DNA of 64,000 nucleotides from Amyloporia xantha (GCA_036971615.1 JAYKKR010000051.1:1-64000); one strand, 5' to 3'. Shown: positions 30,593-43,342, counted from the stretch's first letter. Numbers and translations: made by a program. Notes: generated from the letters alone by a model not told the origin.

Positions 30593-30881
30593 AAAATATA
30601 CAATATATCTCCCCGTACTACACTCCATAACTCGAAAAATACTTACATTTGCATCCGCTTCGGTGCTTTCGCCTCCATCATCCTACACACCATGCGAAGC
30701 ATGGCCTCATCGAGCATCCCTCGCATCCCTCATCCCTCCGCGCATCCTCTCTCAACCCTCATCCCATCCTTCGGCATCCGAAGGATGAGTTGAAGAACCA
30801 CGAGAGAGAGAAGGGATGCGGATTAGAAAGGGCGGTGGTGATACAGGAGAGACGAAGATAGAAGAGACTATTATAAAAGAG
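30593..30881. repeat. Spacer at the end of arm L
   Basis: No gene seen. Identity with the inverted copy stops at about 30608. The rest is single copy: GC hairpins with tips CATGCGAAGCATGG and TTCGG. Confidence 0.65.
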
Positions 30882-30968
30882 TTATATAACCGGAGGGTAG
30901 TTGATTAATTGGTCAATCGCTCCATTTGGGATGGAGATATAATGCGTGTTCGAATCGCGTCATATAAG
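30882..30968 (+). tRNA. trnP: tRNA-Pro(UGG), unusual 5' side
   Basis: Anticodon arm CTCCA/TGGAG with loop TTTGGGA, D-arm TTGA/TCAA and T-arm GCGTG/CGCGT are sound. The 3' acceptor strand CATATAA cannot pair with the GGAGGGT where a 5' strand should be, but pairs 6 of 7 with TTATATA at 30882, leaving about nine GC-rich bases inserted between acceptor and D-arm. Either a hairpin fragment inserted in the gene, or errors near the fold-back. Only copy in the window. Confidence 0.7.
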
Positions 30969-31104
30969 AAGCTATTAATCTAATAAAGATAAACAATTAA
31001 ACACAATATGATACAATCGATGAGAACATAAAAAATACATGAAAGGTAAAGAAAATATAATAAATGCAAGTATAGAAAAATCTGAATAATACATTATGGA
31101 AGTA
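30969..31104. other. Fold-back point 2, single-copy AT-rich bridge
   Basis: AT-rich, no gene recognised. Everything right of about 31105 is the reverse complement of sequence left of about 30608, so 30609-31104 is the unpaired centre of a 46-kb palindrome. Confidence 0.8.
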
Positions 31105-31112
31105 ATATATTG

Positions 31113-32163
31113 TTTTTGTAGCTATATCCATTAACGAATTTTCAGATAAACTAAAAAAACTATAACTATAAACCAAACAAAGTAAAATGCAGTACTCTAT
31201 TTCAACATAAGGAAATTAGTTGAGAACCGATCCACATTAATATTACAAAATTTACAACAAAGAAATAATTTCATAGCAGCTAAATTGACCTTATTCTAGA
31301 TAAATCTGCATAAAAAAATAAAATTAATAGATCAAACATAAATAACTCTAATAATTATTAGGGATAGATCTTAAAATAGCATAGAAAAGAAGATACCATT
31401 CAGGTACTATAGAACAGGAGTTTGCATTGGATTGGCTGGAATATAGTTATCACTATGATAATAAATTTGGATAGTAGAAAACTATTATTGATAATACTAA
31501 GAAAGAAAATATAGTTACAAGATCTTTAAATGTGAAATAAGGATGCATTACATAATCTATCGGAATTAGATCCTACACCATTTGGATTATTTGAACCATA
31601 TGAAACTAATAATGACCTACTGCTAAGGCTGCTAATAAAAATGGTAATAAATAGTGTAATGAAAAGAATCTGTTAAAGCATTACTTACTAAAACCGATTA
31701 ATTCCACTAAATCTTGTCAAATACAGGTACAGATAATAAATTAGTAATAACTGTAGCACCCCATAAACTCATTTGTCCATTATACATAACCTAAACTGTA
31801 CCCATCATAGAATTAAAATAATAACTCAATAGTCCATACTAAAACTCTAGGTATTTATATGTATAATCCTCTAGCGATGTGAGCATATACAAAGATAAAA
31901 AGAATGAAAGCAACATTAGCGTGTGTATATCTTACTGCCCATCCATTATTAACATCTCTCATAATATGTTCAACTGAATTGAAAGCAAAATCTACATGAG
32001 GTTGATAATGCATTGCAGAATATTCCAGTTAATATTTGTAAAACTAAACAAGTTCCTAATAAAGAACCAAAATTCCATAAATATGAAATATTTGCCGGTT
32101 GTGGCGAATCAACTATATAGGAATTTAATAGTCTAAGTAAGACATGTTTTTTAATATTCTCAT
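31113..32163 (-). pseudogene. cob: cob, copy 3, heavily degraded
   Basis: Reverse complement of cob (29441-30592), about 100 bases shorter through many scattered small deletions and some substitutions. The stop region is lost; no frame of any length remains. Damage is worst near the fold-back and gone by about 32100. The pattern is that of uncorrected raw reads, not of selection-free drift. Confidence 0.88.
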
Positions 32164-32575
32164 TTTATTTAATTATATTTATTTTTATTTTATTTTTTCG
32201 TCATTATTCTATTTTTAATCATTAATTAGTTCGTGCCGTGATCCATCTGCATCACCATCTGCTAGAGGATGAAGGATGGGGCACTATATTTAATTAGGTT
32301 TATTTATTTTTTATTTTTCGTCTACGTCTTCATGCTGTGCGCCATCGGCCACCGGCCCTTCCTCTAGCCTCAAGCCTCAACCCTCTCATCCATGGATGCA
32401 CCATGGTTGCCGGATGCCGGTTGCCGGGCAACCCTCTCTCAACCGGCATCCCTTGTCCATGGACAAGGGATGCCGGTTGCCGGTCGCAGGTTGAGAGGCA
32501 TCGACACAAAGGGAAGTAGGATGAGCGAAGCACGCTAAGTCTAACACTGTAACTATTAATTTACGTATACTAGTA
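32164..32575. repeat. GC-hairpin spacer, copy 3
   Basis: Inverted copy of 29030-29440. No gene seen. Confidence 0.7.
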
Positions 32576-32646
32576 TAAGCCCAAGAAGATTTGAACTTCT
32601 ACAGATTCCTTATCAAGAAATTATTCTACCCTTAAATCATAGGCTT
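32576..32646 (-). tRNA. trnI: tRNA-Ile(GAU), copy 3
   Basis: Reverse complement of 28959-29029. Confidence 0.9.
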
Positions 32647-32814
32647 TTGTGAAGCGCCTACGGCTGCCTTCGTATTTTATACTATACTTCTTTTAAAACG
32701 AGTAGAGCTCGCCTCATCCCTCCCATCCCTCTCTCGACCCTCTCATCCCATCCTTCGGACCATCTAGATGAGGATGAGGGTTGAGAGGGATGTAGGAGTA
32801 GGGGTTGCGCTAAA

Positions 32815-33830
32815 TTAATAAGGAGCAATATCAAAAGCCACTAAAATACTAGGAACTAGTATAATAAAGGCTACAGCTACAGGCAATAAGTTAAGCCAAC
32901 AGAATTCTATTAGTTGATCATATCTTAGTCTAGGTAGAGTAGCACGGAACCAAACAAATAAAAAACAAAACATACATGTTTTTAAACCTAAAATAATAGA
33001 TTGTAGATTGATGAACGATTCGTTAATAAAAAGTTCGGGTGCATTGTATCCACCAAAGAATAAGATAGCTGTAATACAACTAAATAAAACAATTGAACTA
33101 TATTCCGCAAGAAGAAGAAAACGAAAATAATTGAACTATGTTCAGTAAAGAAACCCGCAACTAATTCTGATTCAGCTTCTTGTAGGTCAAAAGGTGTTCT
33201 ACTTGTTTCAGCTAATATAGATATGAAGTAAAAAATAAATACTGGTAATAAAGGTACTACAAACCAAACAGCTTGTTGACTTTCAATTATTGTAGTAAAA
33301 TTAAATGATCCTGTTAATAATATTACTATAAGAATTGCTGAACTTAATATTAATTCATAACTAATCATAGCTGCTGTAGATCTTAGTGATCCTAAAAAGG
33401 CATATTTAGAATTAGCGGACCAACCTGCAAATAGAATACCATATACACCCAATGAAGATAAAGCTAAAGTATATAAAATACCTAATGAAAAATCAGACAG
33501 AGTTAAACCTTCACCAAAAGGTATTATACCCCAGCCTAATAAACTAAACACTAAAGTAGAAACAGGTGCTAAATAAAATAATACTTTATTAGATTGAGAG
33601 GGTATAACAGTTTCTTTAAGAATTAATTTAAGAGCATCTGCGAAAGGTTGAAGTATACCGTAATATCCTGTTGTATTAGGACCTACTCTTCGCTGGTGTG
33701 CAGCTAATTGTTTTCGTTCAATAATAGTCATAAAAGCGACTGAAAGTAAAACAGGTAATAAAACTAATAATACGTCGATTAAATTTATTAATATATTTAT
33801 TATAGTTAAGGTTAAATTATTATTAATCAT
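32815..33830 (-). pseudogene. nad1: nad1, copy 3, one-base frameshift
   Basis: Same gene as 27774-28790 but one A is missing near 33108-33118 (GAAGAAGAAAAC against GAAAGAAGAAAAC), which shifts the last third. Probably a sequencing error. Confidence 0.92.
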
Positions 33831-34560
33831 CTTTTTCAAATTATTTAATTATTATTTTTAATCATTTATATTATACTCGTCTACCAACTTCCATCTCAAA
33901 TACCATCGGCACGCCTCTCGACCCTCATCCCTCATCTAGATGGTCCGAAGGATGGGATGCAGGTCGCGGCACTCATCCCTCATCCTGCGACCATGGTCGA
34001 GGGATGCAGGATGGGAGTGCCGCATCTGCATGCCCCATCCTCCATCCCATCCTTCGGATGCCGAAGGATGGGATGCCGGTCGAGGTTGGTGTTGGTGATG
34101 GGGCACGGCACGGATGCGGCAAGAGGGTAATGGTATGGACGGGACGTTAAATGATAATTGACAGAAATATATATTCTTAGTCGTGCCCCATCCACCATCC
34201 TCGCTCGGCATCCTCTAGCAGGATGAGAGGCGAGGATGAAAGGATGGCACGAGGCATGGATCACAGCACGGTATAACCAATTATAAACACGCATCTCTCG
34301 TATCAAATCCGTGCACCATCGACGCATGGATGAGCGCCGGGGCGCTGCGCTCATCCGGCAACCGGCAACCATGGTGCATCCATGGATGAGAGGGTTGAGA
34401 GAGGATGAGGGGCAACCGCCATCCGGCATCCCATCCTTCGGATGCCGAAGGATGGCAGGGGCGCGCGAGGCACGTATATTTTTATCGTCCTTTATGACGC
34501 AAGACACTGTAACTAATAAGATAGGTTATAACTTTTATACGATCGTATATGTTTTTACTT
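33831..34560. repeat. Long GC-hairpin spacer, copy 3
   Basis: Inverted copy of 27040-27773. No gene seen. Confidence 0.75.
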
Positions 34561-34631
34561 AATTCTCTTTTGGATTCGAACCAAAATTGACACTTTAGAA
34601 GAATGATGTTCTACCTTTAAACTAAGAGAAT
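34561..34631 (-). tRNA. trnR: tRNA-Arg(UCU), copy 3
   Basis: Reverse complement of 26969-27039. Confidence 0.87.
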
Positions 34632-34636
34632 GTCGT

Positions 34637-34711
34637 AGAGTTAAGAAGGAATTGAACCCTAAATAAATAGACTTTGCAAGTCCACTACAGAACCATCTGT
34701 AAACTTAACCC
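34637..34711 (-). tRNA. trnC: tRNA-Cys(GCA), copy 3
   Basis: Reverse complement of 26889-26963. Confidence 0.88.
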
Positions 34712-34970
34712 TTTAAAAGAGTCTTCCGTGCAGGGCACGGCGTCGACGTTAGACAATATACTCTTTTACTAGATCATTATCTCATAATTCTCCCGTCTCA
34801 TCGTCTCCCCCCTCTAGCAACGTGCCCCGGCCCTCCCATCCTCTAGCCTCAACCATGGTTGCCGGGCAACCGGCAACCATGGTCGAGAGTGATGTGCCGG
34901 AGAGGAGGGTCGAGGGCAGAGATACTTCTTAATACGAATAAGAAACCATTTATAATGTTTTTATTAAATA

Positions 34971-35126
34971 ATGCCTCAATTAATACCTTTTTATTTTATA
35001 AATCAATTATCTTTTTCATTCTTAACTTTACTTGCTTTAATTTATATTATTTCTAAATACTTTTTACCTTTATTCACATTTCAACAAGTAATTAGAATGT
35101 ATATTACTAAACTTAACAATAAATAA
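34971..35126 (+). CDS. atp8: atp8, ATP synthase subunit 8, copy 3
   Basis: Identical 51-residue product to 26471-26626 (MPQLIPFYF... ending KLNNK). Start chosen by the conserved MPQL N-terminus. Confidence 0.95.
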   Translation: MPQLIPFYFINQLSFSFLTLLALIYIISKYFLPLFTFQQVIRMYITKLNNK

Positions 35127-35343
35127 ATACTAGCCCCACCTCTCTCTCGAGCCTCATCCCATCCTTCGGATGCCGAAGGATGGGATGAGCGCCACACCAA
35201 CCATTCCTTGTCCTGCGCTGCAACCATGGATCATCCTTCGGATGGGACACAGGATGAGTAAGGGTCGTGGGTAGGATGAGAATGAGAGAGGGGATTAGAA
35301 CTCTTAAAGACTCATATTTCGCCCGTGTAATTATAATTTAAAA

Positions 35344-35415
35344 AGCCGAAAAAGGGATTGAACCTTTATTTTACCGTCATGAGTGGTATGTTTTAACCAT
35401 TTAAACTATATCAGC
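35344..35415 (-). tRNA. trnM: Second tRNA-Met(CAU), copy 3
   Basis: Reverse complement of 26178-26250, one base shorter (A run near 35350). Confidence 0.83.
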
Positions 35416-36065
35416 TCGAGCGACACCATCCTCTCCTCCGTGTCCATGGGCATGCATCCTCATCCGAGACCATCCTGCATCCCTCATCTAGATGGTGCCA
35501 TCCGAAGGATGGCAGGGAGAAGGGTTGTCCCCGGCCATCCCTGCCTCATCGTCGATGTAGCAGGGGGATAAGGGGAGTGAGTTAGACTTCTATAGGAAAA
35601 ATTTAGTAGAAGTATAAAAACGAATACGTCTGAATTAACTATAAAATATTAATAAGATCATATAGGAGTATAGCCTTACAACGTAATATAATACGAAACA
35701 TACTTAAGTGTTAGATATTTTATCGTCTTTACATCTTAAATATCAACATGCCATCCCATCCCTCTCATCCCTCATCCTGCGACCATGGTCGAGGGATGCA
35801 GGATGCACCCTCAACCCTCTCATCCATGGATGCACCATGGTTGCCGGTTGCCGGGGCATCCTTTGGATGGGGGGTGGGCTTGATATGATGACCTGCTCTG
35901 CAGTCATCCTGCTAGAGGGATGCGAGAGACGCTATTACGTATAAATTTTCTTTATTTTTTTATCTCCACAAAATTATTTTTGCTATAGATATATTATAAG
36001 TGACCCTTTTAACCTTACAAAATTATACTATAGTATAATCTCAGATTTAGATATCTTAACCCTCG
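35416..36065. other. Spacer: GC hairpins and AT-rich stretches, copy 3
   Basis: Inverted copy of 25528-26177. No gene recognised. Confidence 0.6.
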
Positions 36066-36138
36066 GGTAAAATCAGAGACTTGAACTCTGAACATCGTCG
36101 CCACAAGACGTCATTTTGCCAATTAAACTAATATTACC
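36066..36138 (-). tRNA. trnH: tRNA-His(GUG), copy 3
   Basis: Reverse complement of 25455-25527, including the encoded extra 5' G. Confidence 0.85.
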
Positions 36139-36430
36139 TCTTTTAAACTAGTCGTGTCTTACTTATTTTTCGAAGCGCCTCCCTCTCCTCTCTCAACCCA
36201 TCCGAAGGATGGGACACAGGGGCGACCCATCCGAAGGATGGGTTGAGGGTCGAAGGGTTGCAGCAGGGAGCTAGAGAGGGATGAGAGACGAGGAAGGGGT
36301 GATAATTAGTATCCTAGCGTAACTCATCCTGCGAGCCTCATCCCTCATCGTCGATGGTCCGAAGGATGGGATGCCGGTCGAGGATGAGGCATGCGAAGCA
36401 TGGCAAGACGAGATTAATACGAAAAGCGTA

Positions 36431-37177
36431 TTAAACTTGATCTATCCATGCTAAATAATCTTGAACAGACACAGCTTCTACAGCAATTGGCATGAAACCA
36501 TGATATACTCCACAAATTTCAGAGCATTGACCGTAGAAAGTACCAGTTCGTTCAGCTAAGATAGATGTTTGATTTAATCTACCAGGTACACAATCTATTT
36601 TAATACCTAGTGAAGGTACTGCAAATGAATGAATTACATCAGCTCCAGTCACTATTAATCTAACATGAGTATCAGTAGGTATCATTACTTTATTATCTAC
36701 GTCTAATAATCTGAATTGACCTAATTCTAAGTCAGATTCTGGGATCATATATGAATCAAATTCAATAGATTCTCCACTTTCATTAATATAATCGCTATAT
36801 TCATAAGACCAGTACCATTGGTGACCTACTACTTTAATAGTAATTGTAGGAGAAATCACTTCATCTAGTAAGTATAATAATCTGAATGAAGGGAAAGCGA
36901 TAGCAATTAAGATTAAAGCTGGACTAATAGTCCAAATAAGTTCAATTAATGTTCCGTGATTAAGATATTTATGAACTATAGGAGATTTTTAGAGTTGTAG
37001 TAATAGATTACTGAACCTAAAACCCAAAATACACCGACAGATATAACAACTAAGTAAAAAAATAGTATTGTGTAGTTCTACAATACCTGTAAAACCTGGA
37101 GCAGCACTATCTTGAAATCCTATTTGCCAAGGTTGTGGAGCGTCATTAAATATAGTATAAAATATTGTGTTTAACAT
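36431..37177 (-). pseudogene. cox2: cox2, copy 3, two compensating indels
   Basis: Same length as the intact copy (24414-25160) but with one extra A near 37056-37062 and one missing T near 36986-36990, so about 25 codons in the second membrane helix are out of frame with a stop. The CuA domain is unchanged. Both lesions are in homopolymers. Confidence 0.92.
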
Positions 37178-37427
37178 TTTTATATTTAGAAAAAATACAC
37201 TCGATCTTAGTTTACTGTGTCCTCTAGCCTGCGACCCTCTCATCCCTCATCCTGCGACCATGGTCGAGGGATGCAGGATGCAACGCCAGTCGAGAGGATG
37301 AGAGCTAAATACCCTGTCATCGATCATCAGCCCGCCATTGGCGACCTACATCCCTCGCATCCCTCATCGTCGAGGGGGCGGGTATCCTAAGATTCATCTT
37401 AAGCAATTCTTCTACCGTAGTAAAATC

Positions 37428-37486
37428 TAAGGACGAAAGGAATTGAACCTCTACATTTGCTTACTTTTAAGCCCGATTATTCCTTT
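37428..37486 (-). pseudogene. tRNA-like remnant, copy 3
   Basis: Reverse complement of 24102-24160, same missing arm. Confidence 0.5.
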
Positions 37487-37488
37487 AA

Positions 37489-37560
37489 AACATCCTATTG
37501 GATTCGAACCAATAAACCATAGCTTCGAAGGCCACTGCTGAACCATTCAGCATAAGATGC
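37489..37560 (-). tRNA. trnR: tRNA-Arg(UCG), copy 3
   Basis: Reverse complement of 24028-24099. Confidence 0.88.
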
Positions 37561-37675
37561 TAAATCGTGCTCCGTGCCCCATCCTGCATCCCTCTCTCGA
37601 CCCATCCTTCGGATGCCGAAGGATGGGATGGGATGAAGAGGGATGCGGATGGGCACAAGGCACGTTAATTTTAAG

Positions 37676-37758
37676 TACGAGCAAAGAGACTTGAACTCTT
37701 ACGATCCAAAAATCATGAATTCCTAAGATTCACCCGGCTACCATTTCGGCACACTCGT
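37676..37758 (-). tRNA. trnL: tRNA-Leu(UAG), copy 3
   Basis: Reverse complement of 23832-23914. Confidence 0.9.
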
Positions 37759-37768
37759 CTAGATTAAG

Positions 37769-37839
37769 TAAAGAGTAGAGGATTCGAACCCCTGTCTATA
37801 ATGTGTAAAATTACTGCTAAACCACTCAGCTAACTCCTC
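37769..37839 (-). tRNA. trnV: tRNA-Val(UAC), copy 3
   Basis: Reverse complement of 23751-23821. Confidence 0.85.
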
Positions 37840-37972
37840 CCTCTCATCCTCTCGAGCCTCGAGCCTCATCCCTCTCATCCATGGATGCACCATGGTTGCC
37901 GGATGCCGGTCGCCGGTCGAGAGGATGCGAACTGGATGAGCGAGAGAGGGTAGGGGTGTTTCAAATTAATTT

Positions 37973-39622
37973 ATTATCCAGCAGCACTTTCCAGTACAGC
38001 TACCTTGCTACGACTTTTGAGATGTTACCTAAATGGGTTAACTAAAGCCAATTCACTTAACATAGATGTTTTATTTCTTAATTGACTCGTCCTCCCGTGC
38101 AACATCGCTCAACATGGTTGCCCGATGAGGCACGGATGAGAGGACGTTAAATGAAAACTCAACTATGAAAAAGCTCACCTACCTCCAGTTTCCCCCAGTT
38201 TAAGCTTCTTCCCAGCGACGGACAGTTAGTTCATCACGAATTCAATCTTCACCGTTGCGCTAGTGATCAACGATTACTCGAAATTCCTTCTTCATGCCAC
38301 CGAATTGCAGATGACAATCCGACCATAATTTTATAAATTAACTTTCTTTAATGATTAGCTCCACCTATTTTATTAAGTATTGCATCACTTTGTAAAAGTT
38401 TTTGTGGCACGTCTATAGCCCAGTACATGAGGGCCATAACGACTTGTCTTTGCCCCAAATGGAGTCTATCACTTCCATAAATTGTTAAGAATAAATTAAC
38501 AACAGGGATTTCGTCCGTTAGAGGAATTAACCAAACTTCTCACGATACGGACTGACGACAGCCATGCAACACCTGTAACTAAGTGTTTTTGGAAAACACT
38601 CCTTCTACAACGTAGAAGTTTGTATACAAGAACTGGTAAGGTTTTACGCGGGTTATCGTATTAAATAACATGCTTCACTTCGTTTGCTCCGAGACCGACT
38701 AATTTTTTTGTTTTCAATTTTGCAATCGTACTCACAAGGCGGAATGGTTAACGTGTTAACATCGCCTCTAGTTAAAAAAACTAGGAACTACCATTCATCG
38801 TTGACAGAGAGGGGTACCGGGGTATCTAATCCTATTTCCTATCCTCACCTTCGTTTCTCAGCGTCAATCATTAGTGGTAAAATGCTTTCGCCCTAAGTAT
38901 TCCCCTTAGGATCTATGGATTTAATCCCTCCTCTAAGTATTATTCAATATAACCTCTATTTGATTCTAGCTTTAATTGATCTTAACCTAGTACGGCTATA
39001 TTTAAGTTAAGATTTTCAAAGCAGCCTACAAACCCTTTACGCCTGTTTATGATGATTAACGTTTGCGTCTCTGGTCTTACCGAGTCTTCTGGCACCAGTT
39101 TTTGACGACACTATTAGTAAGGTAATATCATTATTTTCCCTTACGACATCACTTGTGTCACACAAATGATTTCAGTTAGCTAGTTCACTCTTGCGAGCAT
39201 TGACTAATATTCTCGACTGCTGGTAGCGTATTAATTAAAAATACTACTTGGGAGATCTCATTCCCAATGTGGCCATCGGCTCTTTCAAGCTTAGCTATCG
39301 ATCGTTGGCTTGGTAGGCTTTTACCCTATCAACTACCTAATCGAAATAAATAGAATCCTGTAGCAGATACGTCCTTTAATGATAAATATAGCTTATTTAT
39401 TTTCTTTTCTTTAAAAAAAGAAATATCTCCTATTTCTGAAGACTACAGGGTATCTTATTTACTGTCCTCACCTCTACACCTTATTTTCTAATATCCTTCG
39501 TTTACTCGTCTAACATCAAGTGCCGAGACGGTGAACTCTACGTCGAAAACAACGATTTGCATGTCTTAAAACTACTGAAAAACGTTCAATCGGAACCAAA
39601 ATTAAATTCTTACTAAATTTAG
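37973..39622 (-). rRNA. rns: rns, small-subunit rRNA, copy 3
   Basis: Inverted copy of 21978-23613, ends approximate; the conserved segments listed there are all present. Small homopolymer differences only (for example five C against four near 38192). Confidence 0.92.
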
Positions 39623-39819
39623 ACCGACATTGTCGTGTCGTATTTTATATGCTTCGTGCAATAATTATATAACTCTTTTATTTTTGTCATCCCTCGACCG
39701 GCATCCCTCATCTAGATGGTCCGAAGGATGGGACGCAGGTTTGCATCCCTCGACCATGGTCGCAGGATGAGAGGAGCGCAGGATGCAGGATGGGGCACGG
39801 ATGAGATAAATAAAAGAAT

Positions 39820-42800
39820 CGATGACAATATAGATCTAACATCAAATGTATTTCAAAGGGGTTATTAAGGATAACTAGCAAATTTATACAAAAGGAGGTA
39901 AAAAACCAAAAGCCACACAAACACACAAATTGTGGCGATCCTAAGGAAACCTTTATTATTTAAACTTCCCGAAGTAAATCATTTTAGTAGGGAAAGGAAA
40001 GGAAATCAACCGAGACTCCGAAAGTAATGGTGAGTGAAATCGGAATAGCCTATATAACTTTATACGTTGAAAATATAACCAGAGAAGGTTAAGAAGTCCT
40101 GTAGACGTATAAAGATTATAACGTAAAAAGTACGATGAGAGAAAACTTGTCGGAATATAGGGGAACCATCCTCTAAGGCTAAGTATTATAAATTTAGCGA
40201 TAGTGAAAAGTACTGTAAAGGAAAAGTTGAAAAGTATGTATTAATAGACATAGTGAAATAGTCTTGAATTAGTAACTCTATAAGCAGTCGAAATTTATAT
40301 AAATATAAATGACGGCGTACCTTTTGCATAATGGGTCAGCAAGTTAATAGGAGTAGCAAGGTTAAAAGCCTTAGTGAAAGCGACTGGACTAACTAGCCTG
40401 CATCCTGCATCCCGCATCCCCTGGATGAGGGATGAGGGATGAGTGTATTTTTTGTTTCTACGTAAAAATAGGATAATCCTTTATTGTTTAAGTTTTGTGT
40501 CCTGCATCCTGCATCCCGCATCCCCTGGATGAGGGATGAGGGATGAGACAAGAAAACTATCAATAAAGTTAATTATTTTCTAGGAATAGTGGTGGATAAG
40601 TTACTTCTATTAGACCCGAAGCTAGGTGATCTTCCCAAGACCAGATTATAATGGATCGAACGGGTGAATGTTGCATAATTCTCCGAAGAGTTTTGGGAAG
40701 CGGTGAAATGCCAATCTGACCTAGTGCTAGCTGGTTTTCTACGAAACATATGTAAGTATGACATCTATTCAAAATTTATGGTGGTACAGCACTGAATTCC
40801 CAACAAAGATTAGCCTTCGAGCTAATATAATGTTTAGGTTGAGGGGACCTCGAAAATCTTACCAATGGAAGAGAAACTCGAAATGACATAAATTGATGAT
40901 AGATATTCAGACTGCTCATGAGCAAGTTGAGTAGTCAAGACGGAAACAGCCGAGAACACGAATACAAGGTCCCAAATGATTATTAAGTGAAATTAAGGAA
41001 ATAACATATTGAATGCAGTTGTAAAGTGAGCTTGGAAGTAGCTATCTTTTAATGACCGTAATGTAACAACGTAGCAGCCCTTAGAATGTTGTACCTAAAA
41101 TTTAACGGGTCTAAATAATCAACCGATATCGTGTTTATTCTGAATACCGGCGAAGCCGCGTATTCCGAATACAGGTAGTAGAACATTCAGTATAACTTTT
41201 AATAAAACAGTGTTTCATTGTTTTTAGGTAACTGAAGAGATAATGCTGACATGAGTAACGTAAAAGAAGTTATAATACTTCTCGCCGAATACGAAAGGGT
41301 TATAAGGAAAGGTTAAACCGCCTTATGTTAATGCGGCCTCTAAGGACCAAAACCAAAGTTTTGGCTGATGAGTAGCTAACTGAAAGTCCATATGTAAATT
41401 AATGGACCAGGAAAAATAAGTTAACGCTACCGTACCCTAAACCGACACAGGTTCGTAGGTAGAGAATACTAAGGCGTAGAGCTAAAAGTTGTTAAGGAAC
41501 TCGGCAAGTTCTCCTCATAAGTTTGACGACAAGAGGAACCGCCTGAAATTTAAATTAGGAATAATTTATTTATTAAGGTGGTGGCACAAAATCGGAGGCC
41601 CCGACTGTTTACTAAAAACACAATTCAGAGCAATGATTAAGATAATAGTATTCTGAATGAAATTTGCCCAATGCCATTAATATAAGAGAGGTAATGACGA
41701 AAGTTACTAATCGAAAGTCTGGTTAATAGCGGTCTTAACTATGAGGATCCAAAGGTAGCAAAATCAGTTGGCCATTAAATGTGGTCTGGTATCAATAGTG
41801 TAACGATGGTCTCACTGTCTCTACAACTTGCTCAGTGAAATTGAATTACCCGTGCAGATGCGGGTTGCCTCCAGGTGGACGGGAAGACCCTATGCAGCTT
41901 TACTGTAGTTAGTTATCATGTTGATCTACAACAACCTCGGTTAATAGTGATTAGGGAAGTCGATAGACGAAAGATGGAATACCTCTAACTAAGGTTGGGT
42001 CAATGTTTACCTTATAATTTGTAAAATTAGAGGGAGAGTTGACTAATTGGCAGTTTGACTGGGGCGGTCGTCTTTGATAAAGTAGCAAAGTACATCCAAA
42101 GATTTTTATTAATAAATATCCTTCCTCCATCCCGCATCCCGCATCCCCTGGATGAGGGATGAGGGATGAAGAGAAAGATATACTAACTTAAAGTTTATAG
42201 ATGAAATACCTCGTATTTTTATTTATATAATAAATTTTTAAAAAAAGGTAGAGCTAGATTATTGTATGGGGAACAATCTACCAGTGAGAAAGGTAGTAAT
42301 CGGCGTAATGGCGGAAAGCATGCCTAACTGTAAGACCTAGAAGTCGCACAGATACGTAAGTAGGGCATAGTGACCCTTCGCTATATTATGGAATAGACGG
42401 GGATCAATCGATAAAAGTTACGCTAGGGATAACAGGCTGATAGCTGGTGAGTACACATTGTCCCGGCTGTTTGGCACCTTGAATATATAATAATATTGCA
42501 AAATTACATCGGGGACTATAAATAGAAATATTTATATAGAAATTGGCTATATGCTGGAACACCCTTAAGCTTTAAGTACTCATTTATTTTTATAAATTGT
42601 AAAAATCTTAAAGATTGGGCAATCAGCAGGGAAGTTACCTATTTAGGTTATAGCAACTGTAAAATTTGTAACCCCTCAACGACTACACGCCAACATCCTG
42701 GAGCTACATAAATGTATTCTTATGCAGGATGAAGATATAGTCTAATCTTAATCGAAAGATTAAGCCCTCAGCCATCCTGCGACCCATCCGAAGGATGGGT

Positions 42801-43320
42801 TGCCAGTCGAGGATGAGAGAGGGGTATATTTGATATACTAATATTTGCGATGTCGACTCAACCTATCCTCCGGGGGAAGAAGCTTGGAAGGGTTCGGCTG
42901 TTCGCCGATTAAAAGGTTACGCGAGTTGGGTTTAATACGACGTGAGTCAGTATGGTCCCTATCTTCTGGAGGAAAAATAGTAAAAAGGGGCAGACCTTCT
43001 AGTACGAAAGGATCAATAGGCTGTGTTTCTCTAGTGTACCAATTGTTGAAGCGTGCCCGGCATCCCTCCTGCTCTCATCGTCGATGGTGCAGGGGATGAG
43101 CGATCATCAAAGGATGGGCACGCGTAAGCATAGTTGGGTAGCCACAAACATGATAGATAAGCGCTGAATGAATATGAAGCAGGAAGCTATCCTAGATACT
43201 ATCATTAGATTCTTCTAGAATCTAATTTTGTAAGAAATAGAACATTTCTAGATAGGATGAAAATGAAATTACTGTGAGGTATTTAGTTTATCATTACTAA
43301 TTTATTAAATAGACTTGATG
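39820..43320 (+). rRNA. rnl: rnl, large-subunit rRNA, copy 3
   Basis: Plus-strand copy of rnl, ends approximate. Domain I GACTCCGAAAGTAATGG (40012), domain II AAATGACGGCGTACC (40305), GGACGGGAAGACCC (41877), GGGATAACAGGCTGAT (42426), sarcin-ricin loop AGTACGAAAGGATC (43001). The group I intron at 42482-42849 and five GC-hairpin insertions in variable helices are included in the span. Confidence 0.93.
42482..42849 (+). other. Group I intron in rnl, no ORF
   Basis: Inserted in domain V between GGCACCTTG and ATGTCGAC, that is next to positions 2502-2504 of E. coli 23S rRNA in the peptidyl-transferase centre. Core motifs: P/Q-like AATCAGCAGGGAAG (42621), R-like TCAACGACTACACGCC (42676), S-like AAGATATAGTC (42732). 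No reading frame inside; a GC hairpin (about 42770-42820) sits in the 3' part, presumably in P9. Ends with G as expected; the exact exon border is uncertain by one or two bases because GA/A is repeated. Confidence 0.86.
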
Positions 43321-43342
43321 TTAAGGATTGTTCATTGCACGA

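Larger units (their letters stand above)
7754..30608. repeat. Large inverted repeat, arm L (copy 2)
   Basis: Reverse complement of 31105-53831; its left third is also the reverse complement of 1-7670. It holds the best reading of most genes (nad4, orf340, nad5, nad4L, cox3, cox2, nad1 and cob are all open). The first 400 bases after the fold-back are error-rich. Confidence 0.95.
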
